Shown here: in pieces, positions 1 through 6,790 of the stretch
How the letters are laid out: each line of letters opens with the position of its first letter
How positions within the stretch are numbered: position 1 is the stretch's first letter
Assembly (NCBI GenBank): GCA_020435085.1
Contig: JAGRAB010000048.1
Location: 1 to 7,731 of the forward strand
Source of the DNA: Bdellovibrionales bacterium
Lineage (GTDB): Bacteria; Bdellovibrionota; Bdellovibrionia; Bdellovibrionales; UBA1609
Length of the DNA: 7,731 bases
Direction of reading: 5' to 3'
Notes under the pieces: generated by a model
What the model was told of the DNA's origin: nothing
The model's input: the letters and a program-made list of their open reading frames with translations, nothing else
The model's database searches: none
Translations under genes and position numbers: made by a program

Positions 1-446
1 TTTAAATTTGTTCGCCCCTCATTTGTGCGAGTATGACAGCTAATACAGTAGTTTGTTGTATTCTGAACCATGTAACGAGCATAGCTGGCATTCCCTTGCT
101 CAAATTGAGCATAGGCATCTTTCATATCTGTAGAAAATTTTCTAGAAACAAAATCAAGACTTGGATCGGCCTCAGGTTTTTTATTCATACTGATATCGTG
201 AGAGAGTTTTGTGAACTCTAAAAGGTCATTTTTGATTCTTGCATGATTTCTTGGATTATTAAATTTTTCTGCATCAACCACCATTGGCATTAAATCTGCC
301 AAGGTTGAAGACAATCGATTCATCCGTACTTTCCAAGACGAAAGGTTTTCGGCTTTTTGCTCAGGCGTTTCTTTTTGTGCACAGCCTAAAACTATGACTG
401 ACAATAACATTCCAAAAATGACCGATTTTTTAATGATATTTTTCAC
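1..446 (-). CDS. Secreted lipoprotein with one c-type heme site, 3' end outside window
   Basis: Translating the reverse complement gives an open frame of about 148 codons that runs off the left edge. The N-terminus has a basic start, a hydrophobic stretch and a lipobox (VLGC, lipidated Cys at residue 22), so the protein should be exported and lipid-anchored. About 110 mostly helical-looking residues follow, then YCISCHT, a CxxCH motif for covalent heme attachment (Cys134, Cys137, His138). A helical region followed by a late CxxCH recalls cytochrome c' (four-helix bundle, heme motif in the last helix). That is a fold-level guess, and an ordinary monoheme cytochrome c domain continuing off the edge is the alternative. 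I chose the GTG at 446 because GGGAG lies 9 nt upstream of it. The in-frame ATG at 455 directly abuts that SD with no spacer. The gene is divergent from the ABC-F gene. The lipobox and heme motif are clear; the electron-transfer partner is unknown. Confidence 0.82.
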   Translation of the reverse strand, partial: MKNIIKKSVIFGMLLSVIVLGCAQKETPEQKAENLSSWKVRMNRLSSTLADLMPMVVDAEKFNNPRNHARIKNDLLEFTKLSHDISMNKKPEADPSLDFVSRKFSTDMKDAYAQFEQGNASYARYMVQNTTNYCISCHTRTNEGRTNL

Positions 447-482
447 TTTTTGCATCTCCCTTTTCTTTCGATGAAATTCGAC

Positions 483-511
483 ATTGTATTGTGCCATTCA
501 TTGCTCAATTC
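483..511 (-). promoter_or_regulatory. Candidate promoter of the heme lipoprotein gene
   Basis: On the minus strand a good -10 hexamer, TACAAT, lies at 488-483. A weak -35, GAATTG, lies 17 nt upstream at 511-506. Transcription would begin near 476 and give a leader of about 30 nt ending in the GGGAG ribosome site. The -10 is convincing, the -35 is not, and AT-rich DNA makes such matches common. Confidence 0.3.
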
Positions 512-620
512 ATGCCATCCACCTACATCGATAAGTGATTAATAGATGAATATTTTCAAATACTTAAGTTTTCTACCGCACTCTCCCCTGAGAAGCAACT
601 GAGTCATATTGTCCCAATCA

Positions 621-649
621 TTCTTAGGCAGCGTCCCATTTTTTATGAT
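621..649 (+). promoter_or_regulatory. Candidate promoter of the ABC-F gene
   Basis: TATGAT at 644-649 is a fair -10 hexamer. TTCTTA, 17 nt upstream at 621-626, is a poor -35 (three of six matches). If used, transcription would start around 656 and leave a leader of only 6-7 nt, which would fit the absence of a Shine-Dalgarno site before the ATG at 663. A promoter further upstream with a longer leader is equally possible. Confidence 0.25.
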
Positions 650-662
650 ATAGAAACCTCCT

Positions 663-2480
663 ATGGCCATTTTATTACAAGTTCAATCCGGTGAGAAAAG
701 CTTCGGTGCTCGTACTTTGTTCTCTAAAGCTTCGCTTTCTATTGAGGACGGCGAGCATATTGGCGTTATTGGCCCCAATGGGGCTGGAAAAACAACTCTA
801 TTTAAAATTCTTGCTGGTCTTGAGGATCTTGACGCAGGAGTTGTCACTCCAACTCAAGGCCTAAGACTGGGGTACTTAAAGCAAGAAGAAGAGCTCAACC
901 AAGAAGAACTTGCCCGTGAATATATTGAACGAACAGCCAATCGCCCCATTTGGGAACTTTATGAGTTGGCCTTTGGCTTAGGGCTTAAAGAGACTCAATT
1001 AAATACCCCTATCACACAACTCAGCGGGGGTTACCGCATGCGCTGCCAACTCCTGGGGCAACTTGGGCAAGAGCCCCACTTATTGTTGCTCGACGAACCA
1101 ACAAACTATCTTGATCTTGAATCTCTCTTAGTTCTTGAAGAATTTCTCATTGAATATAAACAAGCATTTTTATTAATTTCTCATGATCGTGAGTTTCTTC
1201 GTCGTGTCACAGATCACACTCTTGAGATTGAAGCCGGTGAATTCACAAAGTTCAATGGACATATTGACGACTACTTTGAACAAAAACAACTCCTTGAAGA
1301 ACAACTTCAGGCAAGAGCTCTTTCACTAGACAGTCGCCGAAAAGAAATTCTTGATTTTGCCAGAAAATTTGGAGCCAAAGCGACAAAGGCACGGCAAGTA
1401 CAAAGTCGACTCAAAAGTTTAAAGAAGATGGAAAAGATTGAACTTAAACCTCTTCCTATTAAAGCCAAAATTCGCATCCCTGAGCCTGTGCGAACGGGAA
1501 AACAAGTGGTTCATTTTGATCAAGTTCAATTGGGATATGGAGACAAAGTTGTTCTTAAAAATATTCATTTCCAAATGGTTCGTGGAACTCACCTTGCTGT
1601 TGTTGGAGAAAATGGAGCTGGAAAGTCTACTTTTTTAAAAGCCATTGCCAAACAACTAGAACCTCAAAAAGGCACGATTCACCATGGCCCCAATGTGACT
1701 ATTGGGTATTACTCTCAACATGTTGCTGAAAATTTGAATCTTAACTTTACTGTTTATGAATCTTTGGCCGAAGTGGCCCATAAAGATCTCACGCAGCAGA
1801 ATTTACGCGACCTTGCTGGCCAGCTTTTATTTTCTGATGAACGTATTGATGAAAAGCTTCAAAAAATGTCAGGGGGTGAAAAAGCTCGTGTCGCCCTGGG
1901 GCGAATTCTTGTTCAAAGAACACCTCTTTTAGTTCTGGATGAGCCAACAAACCATCTGGATTTTCATACCGTTGAAGCATTGACCGAAGCCCTAAAAGCT
2001 TATGAAGGTTCTGTTATTATTGTCAGCCATGATCGTGGATTTATTAGTCGGGTTGCTGAACATATTTTAAGAATTGAAAATGGCCATGCTGAGTTCTACC
2101 CAGGAACTTATCAAGAATATATTTGGAGCCTTCAAAAAGGCACCCTTTCAAACTCCACTGTAGAATCAACTTCCATCTCCATCGATGAAGAGCTCTATGA
2201 AAAAGTATCTACTGATACCAAAGCGTTAAAAAAACAACTCAAAATAGAACTTCGAGAAGCTCAAAAGCGTATTCAATATCTTGATAATAAATTAGAACGC
2301 CTTCACACCGGACTTGAAACAGATAGTGCTCGTATGGCAGAACTCTCCGGTAAAGAGGCTCAAGATCTTATGATGGATCTTGCTTATCGACAAAAAGAAA
2401 TTGATGAGCTTGAGAGTGACTGGATGGAAACTCAAGAAAAAATTGACCAAATGGAACAGCAAATTCAACAATTATCATAG
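663..2480 (+). CDS. ABC-F family ATPase (YheS/Uup-like, twin ATP-binding domains)
   Basis: This 605-residue cytoplasmic protein has two ABC ATPase domains and no membrane segment, the layout of ABC-F proteins that act on the ribosome. Domain 1 has Walker A GPNGAGKTT (37-45), signature LSGGY (120-124), Walker B with DEPTNYLD (Glu145) and the switch His in SHD (173-175). A charged linker (about 176-280) carries the KFGAKATKARQVQSR segment typical of the family. Domain 2 has Walker A GENGAGKST (315-323), signature MSGGEKAR (402-409), DEPTNHLD (Glu427) and SHD (455-457). The C-terminal 100 residues are highly charged and look coiled-coil, as in Uup and YheS. Only about 75 residues separate Walker A from the signature in domain 1, so the long 'arm' insertion of EttA appears absent. 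Both catalytic glutamates are intact. An in-frame stop at 651-653 leaves the ATG at 663 as the first available ATG. It lacks an SD and is preceded by ACCTCCT. Family assignment is firm; the subfamily and whether it is housekeeping or antibiotic-protective are not. Confidence 0.95.
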   Translation: MAILLQVQSGEKSFGARTLFSKASLSIEDGEHIGVIGPNGAGKTTLFKILAGLEDLDAGVVTPTQGLRLGYLKQEEELNQEELAREYIERTANRPIWELYELAFGLGLKETQLNTPITQLSGGYRMRCQLLGQLGQEPHLLLLDEPTNYLDLESLLVLEEFLIEYKQAFLLISHDREFLRRVTDHTLEIEAGEFTKFNGHIDDYFEQKQLLEEQLQARALSLDSRRKEILDFARKFGAKATKARQVQSRLKSLKKMEKIELKPLPIKAKIRIPEPVRTGKQVVHFDQVQLGYGDKVVLKNIHFQMVRGTHLAVVGENGAGKSTFLKAIAKQLEPQKGTIHHGPNVTIGYYSQHVAENLNLNFTVYESLAEVAHKDLTQQNLRDLAGQLLFSDERIDEKLQKMSGGEKARVALGRILVQRTPLLVLDEPTNHLDFHTVEALTEALKAYEGSVIIVSHDRGFISRVAEHILRIENGHAEFYPGTYQEYIWSLQKGTLSNSTVESTSISIDEELYEKVSTDTKALKKQLKIELREAQKRIQYLDNKLERLHTGLETDSARMAELSGKEAQDLMMDLAYRQKEIDELESDWMETQEKIDQMEQQIQQLS

Positions 2481-2490
2481 TTTTTTTAGC

Positions 2491-2504
2491 AAGGGGGAAC
2501 TTTG
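2491..2504 (+). promoter_or_regulatory. Ribosome binding site fixing a TTG start
   Basis: AAGGGGG at 2491-2497 sits 4 nt before the TTG at 2502. The lipoprotein signal peptide begins right at this TTG, and the next in-frame ATG (codon 42) would remove it. Both observations support TTG as the true start. Confidence 0.75.
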
Positions 2505-4289
2505 AAAGCTCAATTCACATTCTCATTATTTTTTATTTTATTCCTTACAAGTTGCCAGATATCTGGCGTTAATACCCTCTCTGAAACTGAACAGCTCAAT
2601 TTGTTTTTAGATCAACGATACGATATGGCCGTTGACCGTTGGCCAGAGTGGCAAAGTTATTTGGGTATAAAAAAGGATTACGATAAACTCAATGATATTT
2701 CTGAAGCAAACTCTCTTCACGAGATTAATATTGCAAAAGAAGAGATCGATCTTTTAAAAAAATTCAATTATTCAAAACTCGACGAGCAGGGTAAAATTTC
2801 ATACGACCTCTTTATTAAGAAAAAACAACAGCAAATTGATGATTATCAATGGCGATATTACAATTACCCCATCAATCAACTTTTTAGTTGGCATAGCGAT
2901 TTACCAGCCTTTCTTATTAATATACATCAGATTCAGACAAAAAAAGATGCAGAAGATTATATTGCACGAATAAATGCAATTCCATCTCAAGCTAAAGAAA
3001 TTCTTCTTGGATTAAAAAATCGAGAGCAACTTGGTATTATTCCTCCGCGTTTTGTGTTTCCTTATGTGACAAAAAGTATTCAAGAGCTCCTTTCGGGGCA
3101 ACCATTTAAAGGAGATAAACCCTCAACACTCTTAAAAGATTTCTCTACAAAGATTGAAAAGTTGAACTTACCACCTACTGAAAAAGACGACCTTCAAATG
3201 AAAGTGACAGAAGCTCTTAAAATGGCCTATCAACCCTCTCTTCAATCTCTTCTTTCTTATTGGAAAACCTTAGAGAAAAAAGCGTCTCAAAAAGATGGGA
3301 TCTGGCAATTTAAAGACGGTGATAAATATTATCAAACCCGACTTAATCGATATACAACAACAGAAATGTCTGCTGAAAGTATTCATGAACTCGGCCTTAG
3401 CGAGGTTGCTCGTATTCACCAAGAAATGCAAACAATTCAAAAGCAACTTGGTATTCAAGGAACTTTAAAAGGCTTTTTCAAACATATTTTATCAAACCCA
3501 AAACTACAATATGCCAATACAGATAAAGGAAGAGAGCAGTTCCTCGAGGAAACACAAAAGTTAATTGCTAATATAAAATCAAAACTTCCTCTGCAATTTG
3601 GAACTCTCCCAAAAGCAGAACTCCTTGTTAAGGCTGTAGAACCTTTTCGAGAAAAATCGAGTGCCTCAGCCTTTTATTCAGCAGCTGCTCCAGATGGATC
3701 ACGACCTGGTATCTATTATGTCAACCTCTCCAATATGAAAGAACAACCTAAATTTAAAATGCCCGCCCTCACATTTCATGAGACCATTCCTGGACATCAT
3801 CTTCAACTTTCTATTTCTCGTGAGTTGAAAAATATTCCTAAGTTTAGAAAATACGGAGGCTTTACAGCCTACACAGAAGGTTGGGGGCTCTATGCTGAGT
3901 ATATTCCAAAGGAAATGGGTTTTTACCAAGATCTTTATGAAGACTTTGGCCGTCTCTCTATGGAACTCTTAAGAGCTCTTCGACTTGTTGTGGATACAGG
4001 CATTCACTATAAAAAGTGGTCTCGTGAAAAAGCCATTCAATACACTCTTGAAAATTCGGCACAAGATCGAGCCGAAGTTGTACGACAAGTGGAACGATAC
4101 ATTGTGAACCCTGGGCAAGCTGTCGCATACAAAATAGGTATGATGAAAATTCTTGAACTTCGCAAAAAAGCTCAAGAACTTAAAGGTGCGAAGTTTAAAA
4201 TTACCGAATTTCATGATGAAGTCTTAAAATACGGTGCCTTGCCATTGGACGTTTTAGAAAAACGCATTCTTGCTTGGGCAACTCAATAG
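2502..4289 (+). CDS. DUF885-family predicted metallopeptidase lipoprotein
   Basis: This 595-residue protein has a typical length for the DUF885 family, whose members are predicted zinc metallohydrolases, probably peptidases. The N-terminus is a short lipoprotein signal with lipobox LTSC (Cys18), so it should be membrane-anchored in the periplasm or outer membrane. The C-terminal half carries the family's hallmark blocks: FHETIPGHHLQ (His426, Glu427, His432 as likely metal and catalytic residues), TAYTEGWGLYAEY (Glu459 as a likely further ligand), the DTGIHYKKW block (498-506) and NPGQAVAYKIG (536-546) near the end. The sequence HExxPGH differs from the plain HExxH zinc motif but is normal for this family. 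It starts with TTG behind a strong SD, 21 nt after the ABC-F stop, so the two genes are probably co-transcribed. Family assignment is strong from the motifs. Substrate and physiological role cannot be told. Confidence 0.9.
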   Translation: MKAQFTFSLFFILFLTSCQISGVNTLSETEQLNLFLDQRYDMAVDRWPEWQSYLGIKKDYDKLNDISEANSLHEINIAKEEIDLLKKFNYSKLDEQGKISYDLFIKKKQQQIDDYQWRYYNYPINQLFSWHSDLPAFLINIHQIQTKKDAEDYIARINAIPSQAKEILLGLKNREQLGIIPPRFVFPYVTKSIQELLSGQPFKGDKPSTLLKDFSTKIEKLNLPPTEKDDLQMKVTEALKMAYQPSLQSLLSYWKTLEKKASQKDGIWQFKDGDKYYQTRLNRYTTTEMSAESIHELGLSEVARIHQEMQTIQKQLGIQGTLKGFFKHILSNPKLQYANTDKGREQFLEETQKLIANIKSKLPLQFGTLPKAELLVKAVEPFREKSSASAFYSAAAPDGSRPGIYYVNLSNMKEQPKFKMPALTFHETIPGHHLQLSISRELKNIPKFRKYGGFTAYTEGWGLYAEYIPKEMGFYQDLYEDFGRLSMELLRALRLVVDTGIHYKKWSREKAIQYTLENSAQDRAEVVRQVERYIVNPGQAVAYKIGMMKILELRKKAQELKGAKFKITEFHDEVLKYGALPLDVLEKRILAWATQ

Positions 4290-4298
4290 GTTTTTTTT
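4274..4298 (+). terminator. Weak candidate terminator after the DUF885 gene
   Basis: TTGGG and CTCAA (4274-4278 and 4282-4286, one G-T pair) can form a 5-bp stem with a 3-nt loop, followed 4 nt later by eight T's (4291-4298). The hairpin overlaps the stop codon and is short, so termination would be inefficient. The position at the end of a gene pair, just before a candidate promoter, is its main support. Confidence 0.3.
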
Positions 4299-4331
4299 AA
4301 ATAAACTGACATACAAGGCCGAATCAAAGAC

Positions 4332-4359
4332 TTGCATTTTTTTAAATTTTGGCTATTTT
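4332..4359 (+). promoter_or_regulatory. Candidate promoter of the metal-uptake operon
   Basis: TTGCAT at 4332-4337 and TATTTT at 4354-4359, 16 nt apart, resemble a sigma-70 promoter. Transcription would begin almost at the ATG at 4367, giving a nearly leaderless message, and no SD is visible before that ATG. The surrounding A/T richness makes this tentative. A metal-responsive repressor site would be expected here, but no classic Fur or Zur box could be recognised. Confidence 0.3.
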
Positions 4360-4366
4360 ATTAAAT

Positions 4367-4633
4367 ATGCGTCGCTTGCTGATACTTCTTATTCCTATCT
4401 CCTTATGGGCCACACAACTTCATGGATTTTACCATAACCCTCTACTTGAAAAAAATCCTCATGAATGTTCTATTTGTGAAACCTTAGCTCATACTACTAT
4501 TGATACCGTACATGAGTTTATATTTTCGCCGGTTTCTTTTCTTCCATTTTTCAATGATATTTTTTCTGATCAAGCATATGTAAGTACACTTCGCACGCCT
4601 CTTATTGCCAGAGGCCCACCACGCGTTTCTTAA
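4367..4633 (+). CDS. Small secreted His/Cys-rich protein, possible metal binder
   Basis: This is an 88-residue protein with an N-terminal hydrophobic segment (MRRLLILLIPISLWA) that looks like a signal peptide or membrane anchor. The mature part has clustered potential metal ligands: His19, His23, His32, Cys34, Cys37 (HECSIC), His42 and His49. It ends in RGPPRVS. Short exported proteins with a His-x3-His, CxxC and terminal R-x-PP pattern (similar to DUF2946-type proteins) occur beside metal-transport genes. I recognise the pattern but cannot assign a family securely. The ATG at 4367 is preferred over the in-frame TTG at 4349 because MRR followed by a hydrophobic run is a cleaner signal sequence; neither has an SD. 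It lies 114 nt upstream of the outer-membrane barrel gene in the same direction. Binding or chaperoning zinc in the periplasm is inference from residues and neighbours. CxxC could also be a redox or heme-unrelated disulfide site (no CxxCH). Confidence 0.7.
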   Translation: MRRLLILLIPISLWATQLHGFYHNPLLEKNPHECSICETLAHTTIDTVHEFIFSPVSFLPFFNDIFSDQAYVSTLRTPLIARGPPRVS

Positions 4634-4703
4634 AAGCCATTCAAATATTTATATTATTAAGTGAGCTCTAAGTTCTTGCATGGCTATGTAGAATTTTATT
4701 GTC

Positions 4704-4720
4704 TCATATTTTTAAAATGA
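4704..4720 (+). promoter_or_regulatory. Imperfect palindrome upstream of the barrel gene, possible operator
   Basis: TCATATTTTTAAAATGA is a 17-bp inverted repeat with six of eight positions paired, 27 nt before the barrel gene's ATG. The core CATATTTTTAAA (4705-4716) matches CATTTTTTTAAA at 4335-4346, upstream of the small His/Cys gene, at 11 of 12 bases. A shared repressor site for a metal regulon is conceivable, but A/T richness could create this by chance. Confidence 0.2.
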
Positions 4721-4747
4721 TTTCTTCTTTCATTCCATGAGGTTTTT

Positions 4748-5869
4748 ATGAAAAATATTTTATATTTTGTTATCGGTTCTTTTTTCGCGCCTTCTTTTTT
4801 ATGGGCTCAGCAACCCTCTTTGAACTCACCAAATGTCAGTGCCAATGCCCTTTTTCTTTATAGAAATTCTAATTTTGCCAGTGATGACTTAAGCACCACT
4901 CGAAATGGTATTGATTTAGAAGAGGCCGAAGTGGCCTTTTACTCAGACGTGGATCCTTATACTCGACTTAATATTCTTCTCTCTTTACATCCCGAGTATG
5001 AAGTCAATGGAACCAAGGTAGAAAAAAGCTTTGTCCTTGAGCCCGAAGAACTTTTTGTGGAATCCAACCAAGTCCCTAATGTCACACTCAAAGTAGGAAA
5101 GTTTAAAGCAACCTTTGGAAAACACAATTACTTACATACCCACGTGTTTCCATTTATTGATGCCCCTCTTGGCAATACACAACTCTTAGGAGATGAAGGT
5201 CTCAATGATGCTGGAGTTTCTGCTGCCTACTTAGTACCAACTGATTGGTTTAATGAAATTACCCTTCAATATTTACAAGGTGAGGGAGAAAATGAGGAGT
5301 TCAACTCACCAACGCCAAGCGATGGTGTTGGCCTCATTCACTGGAAAAATCTTTTTGACCTCTCTGAGGCTTTGACAATGGAGCTTGGTGGCTCTTACGC
5401 TCAAGGGAAAAATTCCATTGGTGGAACAACCTCTCTTTCTGGTGGCGATCTTACTTTTAAATATAGGCCCATTGTTGGTGGAAAATATCACTCTTGGATT
5501 TTTGCTATTGAATACATCCATCGCAATCTCGAACAACCTGTTGCAGGAGCTCGCTCTAAAGATGAAATTGCAGAAGCTTGGAATATTTGGACAAAATATC
5601 AATTTGCCGAGCGTTGGTCATTTCTACTGAAGCGTGATGAGTTTCAAGCTGATGGTGCCGATAGCACTCTCAACACGAATGCTTTAAATAATGGCCATAT
5701 TTCAAAAACAGCTGCCGCTTTTGTATTTCAACCAACAGAGTTTTCCTCTTACCAATTAGAATATGATCTGACCCATGGGCCAAGTAACTCAAAAGGGGAT
5801 GTCGATGAAAAAGCCATTTATCTTCGAGCCAATTTTACAATTGGTGCTCATCCTGCTCATTCTTATTAA
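4748..5869 (+). CDS. Outer-membrane beta-barrel protein of a metal-uptake operon
   Basis: This 373-residue protein has a Sec signal peptide (basic start, hydrophobic core, likely cleavage after FLWA, residue 20). The body alternates polar and hydrophobic residues in strand-length stretches and ends in an aromatic residue (HPAHSY), as expected for a BAM-inserted outer-membrane barrel. The segment LEEAEVAFYSDVDPYTRLN (57-75), the GKFKATFGKHN block (117-127) and LHTHVFPFIDAP (129-140) resemble barrel proteins often annotated as zinc-regulated outer-membrane receptors next to zinc ABC transporters; this is from memory, without a search. Its size and the lack of a visible plug domain argue against a true TonB-dependent receptor, so I call it porin-like. 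Exposed His residues (126, 130, 132 and C-terminal 368, 371) could guide metal. GAGG (4739-4742) gives a ribosome site 5 nt before the ATG. It lies 18 nt before the binding-protein gene, so co-transcription is very likely. Metal specificity is inferred from the neighbours. Confidence 0.8.
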   Translation: MKNILYFVIGSFFAPSFLWAQQPSLNSPNVSANALFLYRNSNFASDDLSTTRNGIDLEEAEVAFYSDVDPYTRLNILLSLHPEYEVNGTKVEKSFVLEPEELFVESNQVPNVTLKVGKFKATFGKHNYLHTHVFPFIDAPLGNTQLLGDEGLNDAGVSAAYLVPTDWFNEITLQYLQGEGENEEFNSPTPSDGVGLIHWKNLFDLSEALTMELGGSYAQGKNSIGGTTSLSGGDLTFKYRPIVGGKYHSWIFAIEYIHRNLEQPVAGARSKDEIAEAWNIWTKYQFAERWSFLLKRDEFQADGADSTLNTNALNNGHISKTAAAFVFQPTEFSSYQLEYDLTHGPSNSKGDVDEKAIYLRANFTIGAHPAHSY

Positions 5870-5872
5870 TTG

Positions 5873-5879
5873 TAAGGAG
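5873..5879 (+). promoter_or_regulatory. Strong ribosome binding site of the metal-binding protein gene
   Basis: TAAGGAG lies 8 nt before the ATG at 5888. It is the best SD in the window and confirms that this genome uses normal SD-led starts. That makes the SD-less starts of the ABC-F and small His/Cys genes stand out. Confidence 0.85.
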
Positions 5880-5887
5880 ATTTAGAA

Positions 5888-6790
5888 ATGACATTTTTTA
5901 AATATTTTATTTTTACTTTCATATTTTCACTCAACGCACAAGCGTCTTTAAAAGTGATGACTACAACCTCTGACTTAGCCGCTCTTACAAAGATTATTGG
6001 CCAAGACCATCTAGAGATCTTTGCTGTTGCAAAGGGAACACAAGACCCCCATCACATTGAAGCGAAACCCTCTTTTATGGTCAAGTTTCATAATGCTGAT
6101 TTAGTGGTTTCCCAAGGGTTAGAATTAGAGTCAGCATGGCTTGACCCACTTATCACTGGAGCCCGCAACCCAAAAATTGCTCAGGGGACTCAAGGCTTTC
6201 TTGAGTTGGGTTCACAATTGAACCCTTTAGAGGTTCCAACTGGAGTGGTTTCGAGAGCTCAAGGTGATGTTCACCCTGGAGGAAACCCTCACTTTCAATT
6301 AGACCCTCTTCGTATGGGAAAGGCCGCTCTTATTATTGCCGATCGCCTCTCTCAACTTCAGCCTGAAAACAAGGATGAGTTTCAAAAACATGCTAAAGAC
6401 TTTAAAACTGAGATAGAAAAGAAAACAAAGCTTTGGCAAAAACGTATTCAAGAAACCGGCATTAAAGAAATTGTGACTCATCATAAAACTCTCACATATT
6501 TTTGCTCTCGTTTTCAAATTAAATGCGATATTCAACTGGAGCCAAAACCAGGAATTCCTCCAACAGCCAGTCATCTTTTAGATGTCATCCATCAAATGAA
6601 AGAGAAGCATCTCAAAACTATTTTTATAGAAAATTATTTTGATGATGACTCCCCTCAAAAGATTAAAACGCAAATCTCCAATATTTCTGTTGATCGCGTC
6701 CCCGTCTCTGTCGGTGGAGAGCCTGAAATTCAAACTCTTGAGCAACTTTATGAGAGGTTAATCTCTGCTGTTGAAAAGGCGGCCCAATGA
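5888..6790 (+). CDS. Periplasmic metal-binding protein of a Zn/Mn ABC importer (ZnuA-like)
   Basis: This 300-residue cluster A-I solute-binding protein delivers zinc or manganese to an ABC-3 permease. A signal peptide (cleavage likely after AQA, residue 19) carries no lipobox Cys, so the protein should be free in the periplasm. The N-lobe starts with KVMTTTSDLAALTKIIG. Expected ligands are His55 or His56 in DPHHIEAKPS, His135 in GGNPHFQLDP and His199 in THHKTLTYF. Around the usual position of the fourth ligand the sequence is FIENYFDDD, so Glu248 or one of Asp252-254 may serve. The long His-rich loop of E. coli ZnuA is absent; only a short GDVHPGGNPH stretch is there. Cys206 and Cys213 could form a disulfide beside the third His. 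A strong SD precedes the ATG. The stop overlaps the permease start (ATGA), implying translational coupling. The Zn versus Mn choice is not resolved, though the three-His pattern favours zinc. Confidence 0.92.
   Translation: MTFFKYFIFTFIFSLNAQASLKVMTTTSDLAALTKIIGQDHLEIFAVAKGTQDPHHIEAKPSFMVKFHNADLVVSQGLELESAWLDPLITGARNPKIAQGTQGFLELGSQLNPLEVPTGVVSRAQGDVHPGGNPHFQLDPLRMGKAALIIADRLSQLQPENKDEFQKHAKDFKTEIEKKTKLWQKRIQETGIKEIVTHHKTLTYFCSRFQIKCDIQLEPKPGIPPTASHLLDVIHQMKEKHLKTIFIENYFDDDSPQKIKTQISNISVDRVPVSVGGEPEIQTLEQLYERLISAVEKAAQ

Noticed and set aside
33..221. Plus-strand 62-codon open frame
   Set aside because: It is antisense to the lipoprotein reading frame, which has a signal peptide, lipobox and CxxCH. 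It lacks an SD and any recognisable domain.
492..518. Repeated TGCCAT in the divergent intergenic region
   Set aside because: Two copies of a 6-mer within 27 bases are expected by chance, and there is no further periodicity.
663..2480. The ABC-F protein as the missing ATPase of the metal importer
   Set aside because: It has two fused ATP-binding domains with the ABC-F linker and C-terminal coiled coil, and no feature of ZnuC-type ATPases that couple to membrane permeases. It is also in a separate transcription unit.
4349..4366. TTG at 4349 as start of the small His/Cys gene
   Set aside because: It adds MAILLN before a clean MRR-plus-hydrophobic signal sequence, has no SD, and overlaps the candidate -10 region.
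4635..4685. Inverted repeat AGCCAT / ATGGCT in the gap after the small gene
   Set aside because: It has only 6 bp of stem with a loop of about 39 nt and no T-run, so it is too weak for a structure claim.
5306..5602. Minus-strand 98-codon open frame inside the barrel gene
   Set aside because: It is opposite a well-supported coding frame, with no SD, no domain and a composition that looks like a reverse translation shadow.
4748..5869. Barrel protein as a true TonB-dependent receptor
   Set aside because: It is 373 residues long and no plug domain or TonB box is apparent; family names carrying 'TonB-dependent' would be misleading here.
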